A DNA stretch of 64,000 nt from Deinococcus indicus (GCF_002198095.1 NZ_NHMK01000022.1:1-64000), one strand, 5' to 3'; positions 33,823 through 42,731 are shown, counted from the first letter of the stretch. Numbers and translations: made by a program. Notes: generated by a model from the letters alone, not told the origin.

Positions 33823-34475
33823 CTTGGGACGCGCTGTGGCCGCTGCTGTGGCAGGGAACCCTCGACACCCTGTGGATGGTCGTCCCGGCGGCGCTGTGCG
33901 CGCAACTGATCGGCACGGCGCTGGGCGTCCTGCTCACGCTCACCCGGCCCGACGGACTGCACCCGCAACGCCCGCTGTTCCGCGTGCTGGACGCCGCCGT
34001 GAACGTGGGCCGCAGCCTGCCGTTCATCATCCTGCTGGTTCTCCTGATTCCCTTCACGCGCCTGATCACCGGCACCAGCATCGGCTCCACCGCCGCCATC
34101 GTGCCCCTGACTGTCGCCGCGATTCCCTTTGTGGCCCGGCTGGTGGACGGCGCGCTGAAAGACGTGCCCCGCGGCGTGGTGGACGCCGCGCGCGCCATGG
34201 GCGCCAGCACCGCCCAGACGGTCTTCAAGGTCCTGCTGCCCGAGGCGCGCCCCGCCCTGATCCACGCGTTCACGGTCATGATCGTCAGCCTGATCGGCTA
34301 CAGCGCCATGGCGGGCGCCATCGGCGGCGGCGGCCTGGGCGACCTCGCCATCCGCTACGGCTACCAGCGTTTCGAGACCGGCGTGATGATCGCCACCGTC
34401 GCCGCCCTGCTCGTCCTCGTGCAACTCACGCAGTGGGCCGGGGACCGCGCCGCCGCGCGCAGCGACCACCGCTGA
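33819..34475 (+). CDS. metI: Methionine ABC transporter permease
   Basis: 218 residues; ATGA overlap with metN. Five membrane helices, with the EAA loop ALKDVPRGVVDAARAMGAS contacting MetN, and the family signature GYSAMAGAIGGGGLGDLAIRYGYQR in the last loop (about 160-185). Normal MetI length. Confidence 0.95.
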   Translation: MTWDALWPLLWQGTLDTLWMVVPAALCAQLIGTALGVLLTLTRPDGLHPQRPLFRVLDAAVNVGRSLPFIILLVLLIPFTRLITGTSIGSTAAIVPLTVAAIPFVARLVDGALKDVPRGVVDAARAMGASTAQTVFKVLLPEARPALIHAFTVMIVSLIGYSAMAGAIGGGGLGDLAIRYGYQRFETGVMIATVAALLVLVQLTQWAGDRAAARSDHR

Positions 34476-34552
34476 CCGCCCGACCCCGCTCCGGCGCCAC
34501 CCGACCCCCAACCGAACACCCCCCGCTCAAAAGATCCACGAGGAGCCCCTCC

Positions 34553-35335
34553 ATGCGATTCTCTGCCCCCCTGACCGGCCTGCTCGGCACCCTGCTGCTC
34601 ACCTCCACCGCCGCCGCCGGCACCCTCCGCGTGGGCGCCACGCCCGTCCCCGCCGGGGAACTCCTGACCTTCGTCAAACCCATCCTGGCCAAGCAGGGCG
34701 TCACGCTGGTCATCCGGGAATTCAGCGACTACGTGCAACCCAACGTCGCGCTCGGCGAGGGCGCGCTGGACGCCAACCTGTTCCAGCACGTCCCGTACCT
34801 GAACGCCTTCCAGCAGAACCGACCGCTGAACATCGTCCCCGTCCGCCGGATCTACCTGCCGCCCCTGGGCCTGTACTCCCGCCGGGTCACGAAAGTCACG
34901 GACCTGCGCCAGGGCGCCACCGTCGCCATTCCCAACGACCCCAGCAACGGCGCCCGCGCCCTGCTGCTCCTCGAACGCGCCGGACTGATCCGCCTCAGGG
35001 CCGGCGTGGGCGCCCGCGCCGCCGTGACCGACATCACCAGCAACGTCAAACGCCTCAAGTTCCGCGAACTCGACGCCGCGCAGCTGCCCCGCAGCCTCGC
35101 GGACGTGGACGCCGCCATCGTCAACACCAACTACGCCCTGGAAGTCGGCCTGAACCCCGACCGGGACGCCATCTTCCTGGAGGGAAGCAGCAGCCCGTAC
35201 GTGAACGTGCTGGCCACCACCCGCGACAAGGTGAACAACCCGGACCTCGCCAGACTCGCGGCGGCCCTCACCAGCCCCGAGGCGAAAGCGTGGCTGCTCA
35301 AGAAGTACGGCGGCAGCATCATCCCCGCCTTCTGA
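34553..35335 (+). CDS. metQ: Methionine-binding protein (first of two)
   Basis: 260 residues; AGGAG before the ATG. The signal peptide MRFSAPLTGLLGTLLLTSTAAAG has no lipobox Cys, so this is a free secreted/periplasmic protein rather than the usual MetQ lipoprotein. NlpA-family features include FVKPILAKQGVTLVIREFSD, ANLFQHVPYLNAF, GLYSRRV, IPNDPSNGARALLLLERAGL and NTNYALEVGL. It delivers methionine to MetN-MetI. A paralogue follows 56 bp downstream. Confidence 0.93.
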   Translation: MRFSAPLTGLLGTLLLTSTAAAGTLRVGATPVPAGELLTFVKPILAKQGVTLVIREFSDYVQPNVALGEGALDANLFQHVPYLNAFQQNRPLNIVPVRRIYLPPLGLYSRRVTKVTDLRQGATVAIPNDPSNGARALLLLERAGLIRLRAGVGARAAVTDITSNVKRLKFRELDAAQLPRSLADVDAAIVNTNYALEVGLNPDRDAIFLEGSSSPYVNVLATTRDKVNNPDLARLAAALTSPEAKAWLLKKYGGSIIPAF

Positions 35336-35391
35336 ACCGCCCAGCCCTCACCCGAAATCGCCCCCCTTTTACCCCCACGAGGAGTTCCACC

Positions 35392-36162
35392 ATGCGCACC
35401 CTGCTGATCCTGTCCGCCCTGCTCGCCGCCACGACCGCCACCGCCGGCACCCTGCGCGTCGGCGCGAGCCCCGTCCCGCACGCCGACATCCTGAACTTCG
35501 TCAAACCCATCCTGGCCAAACAGGGCGTCACGCTGGTCATCCGCGAATTCAACGACTACGTGCAACCCAACCTCGCCCTGGCCGACGGCAGCATCGACGT
35601 GAACTTCTTCCAGCACACCCCCTACCTCAACGCGTTCCAGAAGGACCGCCCGCTGGGCCTCGTGGCCGGCGCGGCCGTTCACGTCGAACCCATGGGCCTG
35701 TACTCCCGGCGTGTGAAGGCCCTGCGTGACCTGAAGACCGGCGCGACCATCGCCCTGCCGAACGACCCCAGCAACAGCGGCCGCGCCCTGAAACTCCTGG
35801 AACGCGCCGGCCTGATCCGCCTCAAGGCAGGCGCCGGCACGGCCGCCACGACCCTGGACATCACCAGCAACGTCAAACGCCTCAAGTTCCGCGAACTCGA
35901 CGCCGCCCAGCTGCCCCGCGTCCTGGCCGACGTGGACGCCGCCATCATCAACACCAACTACGCCCTGGACGCCGGCCTGAACCCACTTAAGGACGCCCTG
36001 ACCCTGGAAGGCGCCAGCAGCCCCTACGCCAACCGACTCGTCGCCCAGCCCGCCACACTGAAAAACCCCGACTACCTCAAACTCGTCGCGGTCCTGCGCA
36101 GCCCCGCCACCCGCACCTTCATCCTGAACACCTACAAGGGCGCCGTCGTTCCCGCCTTCTGA
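35392..36162 (+). CDS. metQ: Methionine-binding protein (second of two)
   Basis: 256 residues; AGGAG before the ATG. The signal peptide MRTLLILSALLAATTATAG again lacks a lipobox. It shares long identical blocks with the preceding copy (ILAKQGVTLVIREF, DYVQPN, TSNVKRLKFRELDAAQLPR) but differs around the ligand pocket entry (FFQHTPYLNAFQKD; AVHVEPMGLYSRR). This suggests a tandem duplication with altered specificity, for instance D-methionine, sulfoxide or another amino acid. The last gene of the S-box operon. Confidence 0.93.
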   Translation: MRTLLILSALLAATTATAGTLRVGASPVPHADILNFVKPILAKQGVTLVIREFNDYVQPNLALADGSIDVNFFQHTPYLNAFQKDRPLGLVAGAAVHVEPMGLYSRRVKALRDLKTGATIALPNDPSNSGRALKLLERAGLIRLKAGAGTAATTLDITSNVKRLKFRELDAAQLPRVLADVDAAIINTNYALDAGLNPLKDALTLEGASSPYANRLVAQPATLKNPDYLKLVAVLRSPATRTFILNTYKGAVVPAF

Positions 36163-36225
36163 GGACTGTGTGGCGGCGGGGTGTCAGCGGGTGAACGCAC
36201 CGACCCGGCCCGCCGCTACGCGATT

Positions 36226-36264
36226 CCCCGGACTGGATGGCTGTGCTGGCTCCCCGGTCCGGGG
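36226..36264 (+). terminator. Hairpin after the met operon
   Basis: CCCCGGTCCGGGG (36252-36264) is self-complementary, and its right half also pairs with CCCCGGAC at 36226-36233. It is the only strong structure in the 394-bp gap before the recombinase; the remainder of that gap (36265-36556) shows no gene, only an AT-rich stretch (36455-36480) that may be the recombinase promoter. Confidence 0.35.
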
Positions 36265-36556
36265 GTCGCTGCTTATGACGCGTTCCGTTCGGGCGGAGGG
36301 GCCCCTGTCACCCTTTAATTCTGGTCCGTATGGTCGGCAGGATGGTGAAAACAGTGTGCTGGACGCCTGTTTTCAACCTACGCCTAGAAGGCGCGTGAAG
36401 CCCCGCCCCGGATTCCTCGAGGGGTGATGGACGGGGGATTTCAGGAAAAGCCTTTCACACTAATGTAAATTGGTTTGAAAACTGGCGGTCCGGGCACTAC
36501 ACTCCGGGCGTGACCCTCCAGCACGGTTTCCCGCATGCTCCGACCCGGCGGCCCGC

Positions 36557-37507
36557 ATGACCCTCGTCCAGTTGCGTAACGCCGTGACCATCAGCGGCCT
36601 CGACGACCGCGCCCTGCGGGTCCGGGCGGTCGAGGCGGCCAGCACCTACGACGACGACATGCTCACCATGATCACGCACGCGTACATGACGGTCGCCAGC
36701 CGCAAGGGTGCCCGCACCAGCCGCCGCACCCTGGAAGCGTACGCCCTGGCGGTCAAGGATTACGTCCGCTGGGCCGAGCGGACGGGCGTGTCGGTCCTGC
36801 GACCGGGCCGCCGTGACGGGGGCCGGTACGTGGCGCACCTGCAGACCCGTCCCAGCCAGTGCCGGGGCCGCAGCGGGCCGCTGTCGGCCGCGACGGCCGC
36901 GCAGTACGTGGCGGGCGCCCGCGCCCTGTACCGCGCGCTCAGCTGGGCGGGCGCGACCGACGCGCACCCGTTTCAGGACGCGCACGTCGCGCCGGACCCC
37001 ACGCCCGGCATCGTGAAGAACCCCCCGTACCTGCATGAGATCGATCAGGTCCTGCCGCACTGCGACGCCCGCCTCGCGGCGCTGACGCTGTTGTGCGCGC
37101 ACGCCGGGTTGCGTGTCAGTGAGGCGCTGGCGTTGACGGCCGCCGACGTGCATGGCGCGTCGCTGACCGTGCGGGGTAAGGGAGGCCGGGTGCGGCGCGT
37201 GCCGCTGGGCCGCCGCGTGCGGGACGCCCTGAACGCCGCGCCGCCTCTGGACGCGGACGGCCGGCTGTTCGACTGGAAGTACGCGCAGGCCACGTACCGG
37301 ATGCGCAAGGCCTTCCGCGCGGCCGGGCTGGGTGAGGCGTGGCGGGGGTTTCACGCGGCGAGGAAGCATTCGGGCACGCGGCTGTATCAGGCGACGCGGG
37401 ATTTCACGCGGGTGGGGTTGTTTCTGGGGCACGCGTCGGTGGACACGACCCGCCGGTACGTGGCGGTGCAGGACAACGACGTGGCGAGCGAGGTCGAGTT
37501 CTTCTGA
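36557..37507 (+). CDS. Tyrosine recombinase (XerC/D-like)
   Basis: 316 residues. A SAM-like N-terminal core-binding domain ([40 protein letters not shown]) precedes the catalytic domain. Active-site residues seen: Arg in [10 protein letters not shown], Lys in [11 protein letters not shown], His-x-x-Arg in FHAARKHSG and [13 protein letters not shown] with His and the nucleophile Tyr. Deinococcus megaplasmids carry such stand-alone recombinases, which probably resolve dimers. There is no xis gene, and no att-site duplication was noticed. Confidence 0.9.
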   Translation: MTLVQLRNAVTISGLDDRALRVRAVEAASTYDDDMLTMITHAYMTVASRKGARTSRRTLEAYALAVKDYVRWAERTGVSVLRPGRRDGGRYVAHLQTRPSQCRGRSGPLSAATAAQYVAGARALYRALSWAGATDAHPFQDAHVAPDPTPGIVKNPPYLHEIDQVLPHCDARLAALTLLCAHAGLRVSEALALTAADVHGASLTVRGKGGRVRRVPLGRRVRDALNAAPPLDADGRLFDWKYAQATYRMRKAFRAAGLGEAWRGFHAARKHSGTRLYQATRDFTRVGLFLGHASVDTTRRYVAVQDNDVASEVEFF

Positions 37508-37665
37508 GAGTGGCGGCCTGAACGGGCCGTCATGGATAGGATCTATTTTTATTGGAATGTATATGATTGGCAGACAGAGGCGCCCACGCCGGTGGAGTCG
37601 CCTCCTCCCGCCACTGGGTGCCTGACCTGTCTGCTGTCTCTGCCCGATTGGTTCCGGGGGGACGG

Positions 37666-38010
37666 TCAGCCCTCCGGGTTCGGCTGGGCTTTCTCCGGCG
37701 AGGCGAATTTGAGGGCGACGATCGTACATACCAGGACCGCGAGCAGGGCCAGTCGCAGGGCGCTGGCGCTTTCGCCGAAGAGGATGATGCCGGCCAGGGC
37801 GGTGCCGAATGCGCCGATGCCCGTCCAGATCGCGTAGGCGGTGCCCAGCGGAATGAATTTGATCGCCTGGGTCAACAGGCCGAAGCTTGCGACGCTACAG
37901 ACCACGAACGTCAGTGACGGCAACAACACCGAGAAGTTCTGTGACAGTTTCAGGCTGATCGTGAAGCCGATCTCGAACAGCCCTGCTATGAATACGTAGA
38001 TCCAGCCCAT
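37666..38010 (-). CDS. SMR-family efflux protein (second subunit of a pair)
   Basis: 114 residues, four membrane helices. The active-site Glu of the SMR fold is in AGLFEIGFTISLKLS (Glu13) and the conserved IPLGTAYAIWTGIGAFGTA is in helix 3. It lies 35 bp after a second SMR gene. Such pairs (for example YkkC/YkkD, or Gdx-type) act as heterodimeric exporters of guanidinium or quaternary ammonium compounds. Confidence 0.9.
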   Translation of the reverse strand: MGWIYVFIAGLFEIGFTISLKLSQNFSVLLPSLTFVVCSVASFGLLTQAIKFIPLGTAYAIWTGIGAFGTALAGIILFGESASALRLALLAVLVCTIVALKFASPEKAQPNPEG

Positions 38011-38044
38011 ACCGACCTCCTGGGCCGCTTCGACGAGCGGCGGG

Positions 38045-38359
38045 TCAAGACACGAATTTCAATCCGACGATGGTCGCGACCAGCAGGACCAGCAGACCCA
38101 GGCGCAGCGGATTGGCCGACTCCCGGAAGAACAGAATGCCGACGAGTGCGGTGCCGACGGCGCCGATGCCGGTCCAGACGGCGTACGCGGTCCCCAGGGG
38201 AATGACTGTCATGGCGCTCGTCAGCAGCCAGAAGCTCAGTGGTGCCAGCGCGAAGAACATCAGTGACGGCCACAGTTTCTTGAAACCCTGCGACAACTTC
38301 ATCGAGGTCGTGAACCCGACTTCTGCCAGTCCAGCGCCGATCAGAAAGAACCATTCCAT
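38045..38359 (-). CDS. SMR-family efflux protein (first subunit of a pair)
   Basis: 104 residues from the ATG at 38359. Helix 1 has GLAEVGFTTSMKLSQGF with the essential Glu, and helix 3 has IPLGTAYAVWTGIGAVGTA. Paired with the following SMR gene; the two may insert in opposite orientations. Upstream lies miniature element A, which now separates it from the TetR gene that probably controls it. Confidence 0.9.
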   Translation of the reverse strand: MEWFFLIGAGLAEVGFTTSMKLSQGFKKLWPSLMFFALAPLSFWLLTSAMTVIPLGTAYAVWTGIGAVGTALVGILFFRESANPLRLGLLVLLVATIVGLKFVS

Positions 38360-38373
38360 AACGCCTCCTCTCA

Positions 38374-38530
38374 TACGGATTCCGTTTGTTTCGCCAACAA
38401 TCCGGAACGTCACCGCCCCTGCTGGCTCCACGTCCGGAGGGGCGTTTCTCTCCTTCTCTGCGGGGCAGCTCTCCGAGTCGCATCCGCTCGGACCGGGCGG
38501 GCTTTGCAGCCCATTCAATCGGAGTCCGTA
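38374..38530 (+). mobile_element. Miniature element A, complete copy with TCA target duplication
   Basis: 157 bp from TACGGATTCCGTTTGTTTCG to CAATCGGAGTCCGTA, flanked by TCA on both sides (38371-38373 and 38531-38533). It contains the extra CTGCGGGGCAGCTCTCCGAG block absent from the 136-bp copies. The right duplication is also the stop codon of the TetR gene, so insertion occurred exactly at the end of that gene without changing its product. Confidence 0.85.
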
Positions 38531-39094
38531 TCAGGTCACATCGGACGTGAGATCGAGCAGTAACTGCTCGACCTGGATTCGCAGCGCGCCCTGTGGGACG
38601 GCGGCGCCCATCAGTTCGGCGAAGTACAGGCCTTCCACGGCGAGCCGGGCCACCGTGGCGCGTGCGGGGTCGAGTCCACTGTGCTCCAGTTGCGTCTGCC
38701 ACCCGTCGGCCGCCTGACGGAAACGGGTCAGCAACTCCGGTTCGTGGGCGACGATGGCCAGCAGCGCAGCGGTCGAGGCCCTGACCCGCTCGTCCCGCAG
38801 TTCATCGAGGGTGGCCTGCACGAAGGCGCGGGGGTAGGACGCGCCCTGTGCCGTGTGCTGCGCGATACGGCGTTCAAAGTCGTCAAGGTACGCCTGGAGC
38901 AGACCGACGATCAGGTGGTGCTTGCCGGGGTAGTGGTAGAGCAGTCCGCCCTTGCTGACGCCAGCCTCGCGGGCGACGGCGTCGAGGGTGAGGTGGTTGA
39001 CCCCATCGCGGTGGATGACCAGGGTGGCCGCGTCGAGGAGCAGGGCGCGGGTGTCGCCCGCCCGGTTGGCTGGTGGTGGAGTTGATCTGGTCAT
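38531..39094 (-). CDS. TetR-family regulator of the SMR pair
   Basis: 187 residues. The HTH (LTLDAVAREAGVSKGGLLYHY, about 36-56) is followed by KHHLIVGLLQAYLDDFERRI. The C-terminal ligand domain is of the type found in SMR-associated repressors. It is upstream of and in line with the two SMR genes, now separated by a repeat insertion. A perfect palindrome (39102-39121) just upstream of its start is the likely operator. Confidence 0.88.
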   Translation of the reverse strand: MTRSTPPPANRAGDTRALLLDAATLVIHRDGVNHLTLDAVAREAGVSKGGLLYHYPGKHHLIVGLLQAYLDDFERRIAQHTAQGASYPRAFVQATLDELRDERVRASTAALLAIVAHEPELLTRFRQAADGWQTQLEHSGLDPARATVARLAVEGLYFAELMGAAVPQGALRIQVEQLLLDLTSDVT

Positions 39095-39101
39095 AGGTCA
39101 G

Positions 39102-39121
39102 TGTACCGTCTGGACGGTACA
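39102..39121. promoter_or_regulatory. TetR operator, perfect palindrome
   Basis: TGTACCGTC, TG, GACGGTACA: nine-base perfect arms centred 18 bp upstream of the TetR start codon. The typical size and location for autoregulation. The following 300 bp (39122-39424) show no gene. Confidence 0.75.
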
Positions 39122-39424
39122 GTAGATGAGACAGGCCTTCAGAAAGCTGGAGCGTGAGCCTGCCCTCCCCCACTCAGGCTTCCAGAGCGAGTGCGCAGAG
39201 AACCGCCACGCCTGAGCCGGAGCCTCGGCAGAACGGGAAACGGACGCAGGACTGGGAATACAGGAACAGGGAAACCGGGCCTGAACAAGAGCAGAAGCAA
39301 TGCCAGGGAGAGGAGTAGTCAACGGAGATGGCTCAGGGAATCACTTTCATATACAGAGAAATAATTCAGGCTGGCCTCTACAGGTCACCTTCCCCGCCCC
39401 GCGCTTGCGGCAGACTCGGCGCTG

Positions 39425-41290
39425 ATGAACGCACCCGTCCGGGGCACGCCGCCCACCTCCAGCGATCCGCCCCCCACCCGCCGCGAACAGTGGCGGGACC
39501 TGCGCGCCACCGTCGGACTGGTCTGGCAGGCCAGCCCACGCCACGCCCTGACGTTCGCCGGCACCAGCCTGCTGGGCAGCGCCCTGCCGGCCGCGAACCT
39601 GCTCGTCGGGAAGTACCTGCTGGACGCCGTCGCCCGCGCCGCGCAGGGCAACGTGACCTACGGAACGCTGCTGGGTCTGCTATCGGCACAGGTGGGGCTG
39701 GTGATCCTGGGCAGCCTGCTGAGCACCGTGCAGAGCGCCGCGCAGCAACTGCTGGGCGACAGCCTGCAACACACCGTCAGCCGCCGCATCCTCGACAAGG
39801 CCACCACCCTGAGCGTCGAGGCGTTCGAGAACGCCGACACGTACGACCGCCTGCAGCAGGCGTACCGGGAGGTCGGGTCGCGGCCCCTGGGCGTCGCCAC
39901 GCAACTCGTCTCGCTGGTCGGGGCCGTCATCACGCTCGGGTCGGTCGGGGCGCTCATGGCGCAGCTGGGCGCGTGGGTGCTGCCGCTGGTGGTCCTGGCG
40001 AGCCTGCCGGGCGTGATCATCAGTAACCGCTTCGGGGTGGAAGGCTACCGGATGCTGCGCCGCCAGACGCACGACGCCCGCGTGCAGAACTACCTGGGTA
40101 GCCTGCTCACCTCGGACACGCTGGTCAAGGAGGTGCGGCTGTTCGGGTTCGAGCCGTACCTGCTGCGCCGCTGGCGGGAGTACTACCTGGGGTTCCGCGC
40201 GCAACTGGAGACGCTGGTGCGGCGGCGGTCCGCGTGGAATTTCGGGGCGTCGCTGGTCTCGGCACTGCTGATCGGACTGGCGAGCGCGCTGATCCTGCGG
40301 CGCGCGGCGGCCGGGCAGATCAGCGTGGGGGATTTCAGCGTGTTCGTGCTGGGGATCGCGCAGGTGCAGGCGACCGTGAGCGGCCTGCTGAGCGGCGTGA
40401 GCGGCATCTATCAGAATCTGCTGTACATGCGCAACCTGTACGCCTTCCTGGAATTGCCGGGCCGTGACCTGGACGCCGGGGCGACGTGGGAGGGCCGCAT
40501 CGACACCATCGAGTTCCGGGACGTGTCGTTCCGCTACCCGCTGACGGACCGGGACGTGCTGCGCGGCGTGAACTTCACGGTGCGGCGCGGCGAGTCGCTG
40601 GCGCTCGTCGGTGAGAACGGGGCGGGCAAGACAACGGTCGTGAAACTGCTGACGCTGCTGTTCCAGCCGACCGGCGGGCAGATCCTGCTGAACGGCCTGG
40701 ACGCCGCGCAGTTCAGTCCGCGCAGCGTGCAGCGCGAGATGAGCATCATCTTCCAGGATTTCGGGCAGTACCAGATGACGGCCCGTGACAACGTCGCCCT
40801 GGCCCAGAGCGAACGCCTGGGAACGGACGGTCCGGGCAACGATGAGAGGGTGCGCCGCGCGCTCGGGAGTGCGGGGGCGGAGTTCGTGCAGACGCTGCCG
40901 GCCGGGCTGGACACGCCGCTGGGCCGGCTGTTCCAGGGGGGGCGGCAGCTGTCGGGCGGGCAGTGGCAGCGGCTGGCGCTGGCGCGACTGTACTTCCGGC
41001 AGGCGTCGGTGCTGGTGTTCGACGAGCCGACGGCAGCGCTCGACGCGCAGGCGGAATTCGAGACGATTCAGGCGCTGCGGGCCGAGGCGGCGGGGCGGAT
41101 CACGCTGATCATCTCGCACCGCTTCTCGACGGTGCGGCTGGCGGACACCATCATCATGCTGGAGGGCGGGCGGGTCAGCGAGAGCGGCAGTCACGAGACA
41201 CTGCTCGCGCGGGGCGGCCGGTACGCGGAGTTGTACGAACTGCAGGCGCGCGGGTACGCGGCCACGCCAGTCGGCGGGGAAGGGCGCTGA
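39425..41290 (+). CDS. ABC exporter, fused membrane and ATPase domains
   Basis: 621 residues. Residues 1-330 form six membrane helices of the type I exporter fold (ALTFAGTSLLGSALPAANLL, YGTLLGLLSAQVGLVILGSL, WVLPLVVLASLPGVIISNRF). The ATPase has Walker A GENGAGKTT, Q-loop IIFQDFGQYQ, signature LSGGQWQRLALARL and Walker B VLVFDEPTAALD. It resembles half-transporters for lipids, peptides or drugs and should act as a homodimer. There is no adjacent peptide or maturation gene to define the cargo. CAGACT about seven bases before the ATG may be a leaderless -10. Confidence 0.9.
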   Translation: MNAPVRGTPPTSSDPPPTRREQWRDLRATVGLVWQASPRHALTFAGTSLLGSALPAANLLVGKYLLDAVARAAQGNVTYGTLLGLLSAQVGLVILGSLLSTVQSAAQQLLGDSLQHTVSRRILDKATTLSVEAFENADTYDRLQQAYREVGSRPLGVATQLVSLVGAVITLGSVGALMAQLGAWVLPLVVLASLPGVIISNRFGVEGYRMLRRQTHDARVQNYLGSLLTSDTLVKEVRLFGFEPYLLRRWREYYLGFRAQLETLVRRRSAWNFGASLVSALLIGLASALILRRAAAGQISVGDFSVFVLGIAQVQATVSGLLSGVSGIYQNLLYMRNLYAFLELPGRDLDAGATWEGRIDTIEFRDVSFRYPLTDRDVLRGVNFTVRRGESLALVGENGAGKTTVVKLLTLLFQPTGGQILLNGLDAAQFSPRSVQREMSIIFQDFGQYQMTARDNVALAQSERLGTDGPGNDERVRRALGSAGAEFVQTLPAGLDTPLGRLFQGGRQLSGGQWQRLALARLYFRQASVLVFDEPTAALDAQAEFETIQALRAEAAGRITLIISHRFSTVRLADTIIMLEGGRVSESGSHETLLARGGRYAELYELQARGYAATPVGGEGR

Positions 41291-41310
41291 CAAAAAAGAA
41301 CACTACAGCA

Positions 41311-41525
41311 AGAATGTCCAGGCGGCACGAGGCGCGCGCCATGACATTGACAACCACGGCTTTACACAGGTTTTTACCGCTCAGCACAGCATCCTGCGAG
41401 TTTCTCGCTGCACCTCGCACCAAAGGGGAAAATGACGCACTGACTGACATTTCCCCTCCTCTATGCGCCATCATGACGTCGTGTGGCACACGACTCCAGC
41501 AGGGGTGGAAACTGTTGCAGAGCAC
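41311..41525 (+). mobile_element. Miniature repeat B, copy 1
   Basis: Begins CAAGAATGTCCAGGCGGCAC-like and ends CACACGACTCCAGCAGGGGT then GGAAACTGTTG. Shared blocks with 47187-47500 include CAGCACAGC, GTTTCT, GGGGAAAATGACG, GACGTCGTGTGGCACACGAC. The right end matches the end of the IS remnant at 21173-21200. Immediately after it, at 41529-41546, is an element A terminus (TACGGACTCCGATTGAAC). It encodes nothing. Confidence 0.65.
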
Positions 41526-41676
41526 TGATACGGACTCCGATTGAACAGGAATTTCCAGTACCCTGCCGATGAAGTATCACAAGGGGCCTGCGGTCGGCGC
41601 CGGACGTGTGGCGCACGTACCTGGACCTACCCGGTGACTGGCCATGGCACGCGACCCGGTCAGGGCAGGGTGGGAG

Positions 41677-41934
41677 TCACCACCAGTTCAGGGCGTGAGC
41701 GAATCCCTGCAGCAGCACGGCTCCCTGCAGCAGGGTCAGGCCCGCCGCGCCGAGCGCCGCGCCCCGCTGATCCCAGTGCCACAGAGCCACGGATACCCCG
41801 GCCATCAGCAGGCACGTCAGGAGCGCCACGGCCGCCGCGCCCACCACATGCGCATCCGGCACCACTTGGTGAACGACGACTGTCACGATCAGCAGCAGGA
41901 ACCAGAAAGACAGAACGACGCGCGGCAACAGCAT
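41677..41934 (-). CDS. Small four-helix membrane protein (85 aa)
   Basis: MLLPRVVLSFWFLLLIVTVV and three further hydrophobic segments (VVGAAAVALLTCLLMAGVSV, GAALGAAGLTLLQGAVLLQG) cover nearly the whole protein. The ATG at 41934 is my choice; upstream in-frame alternatives exist. No family is recognised. It faces the small-gene module on the plus strand. Confidence 0.55.
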   Translation of the reverse strand: MLLPRVVLSFWFLLLIVTVVVHQVVPDAHVVGAAAVALLTCLLMAGVSVALWHWDQRGAALGAAGLTLLQGAVLLQGFAHALNWW

Positions 41935-42000
41935 GACCAGCAAGGTACCCGCCCCGCACGAGCCGCAGGATTGCGCGCCTTCAGCAAACGCAGAGGGACG

Positions 42001-42162
42001 GTGGGCAAGCTGGTGAACACGGGCGGGCAGGTCACGCCCCTCCCCCACCCCGATACCAACTCCAGCGTGGACGCTGCCGGTCAGGGCGTGGGGCGCTGCG
42101 CGTGCGGTTCGCTCAAACCCGTCGGGCACGCTCTGTGCCCTTCCTGTGACGCCCGCCGCTGA
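42001..42162 (+). CDS. Tiny zinc-ribbon-like protein (53 aa)
   Basis: A GTG preceded by AGAGGGA. The C-terminus GRCACGSLKPVGHALCPSCD carries a CxC...CxxC pattern that could hold zinc. First of four overlapping small genes (42001-42745). The family is unknown. Confidence 0.5.
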   Translation: MGKLVNTGGQVTPLPHPDTNSSVDAAGQGVGRCACGSLKPVGHALCPSCDARR

Positions 42163-42174
42163 AGGAGCCCATCC

Positions 42175-42297
42175 ATGAACGACGTGACCGCCGCCGCGCT
42201 GTTCCTCGCCGCCTGGGTGACCGGCCTCGCCCTCCTGCTCGCCTGGGTCGTCACGATCCTGATCACCCTCAAGCGGCGCGACCGGGAGGAACCATGA
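42175..42297 (+). CDS. Single-span membrane peptide (40 aa)
   Basis: GAAGGAG precedes MNDVTAAALFLAAWVTGLAL, which continues LLAWVVTILITLKRRDREEP: one membrane helix with a positive C-terminus on the cytoplasmic side. ATGA overlap with the next start. Too short for routine gene calling, but the ribosome-binding site, overlap and composition all support it. Confidence 0.6.
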   Translation: MNDVTAAALFLAAWVTGLALLLAWVVTILITLKRRDREEP

Positions 42298-42492
42298 CGC
42301 CGGACAGCACCGCGCGGCGTGCAGGCATCACACAGTACGGACCTGGTCGAAGCGGCCTGGCCGGCCCAGACCGAAGCCCAGCGGCGCAACCAGCCCGGCA
42401 CGCTCCGCCAGTGGCGGCGCGGCTGGGATCACGCCAACACCTACCTTGCTCACCTCGTCACCGCGCAGGCCCCGTGGCCGGTGAGTGCGTGA
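42294..42492 (+). pseudogene. Small module gene with a one-base frameshift
   Basis: The ATG at 42294 has GGGAGGA eight bases upstream. The frame MTPDSTARRAGITQY breaks at TACGGACCTGG (about 42338-42345). Removing one G continues DLVEAAWPAQTEAQRR and RGWDHANTYLAHLVTAQAPW to the stop at 42492. The last block is nearly identical to the paralogue ending at 17744, so the shifted frame is the coding one. A GTG at 42319 could alternatively start a 57-residue product in that frame. Confidence 0.5.
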
Positions 42493-42731
42493 CGCCCCCC
42501 GACCCGCCCGCCGTGCTGGAGGTCAAGGCCAGAGCCCGCCAGATGAACCTCCTGCTCAAGGATCAGGGTCACTCGGACGTCGGTCACGCGACCTGCCTGC
42601 ACGAACTTAGCCTGCAGGCCGGGTACGAGAACTGGCAGACCTACGGCGCCGCCCTGCGCAAGGCGGCCGGACTGCCCCCAAAGCGGCACCTCACCCGCGC
42701 CGCCCAGCAGCGCCGACAGGAGCGGGCGTGA
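42489..42731 (+). CDS. Intact copy of the gene interrupted at 17.5 kb (80 aa)
   Basis: GTG start overlapping the previous stop. MTPPDPPAVLEVKARARQMN leads to DQGHSDVGHATCLHELSLQA, GYENWQTYGAALRKAAGLPP and a basic end. It is colinear with the two parts of 17366-17747 and serves as the empty-site reference for element A. The LHELSLQAGYENW motif resembles that of glyoxalase-superfamily-related plasmid proteins. The function is unknown. Confidence 0.6.
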   Translation: MTPPDPPAVLEVKARARQMNLLLKDQGHSDVGHATCLHELSLQAGYENWQTYGAALRKAAGLPPKRHLTRAAQQRRQERA

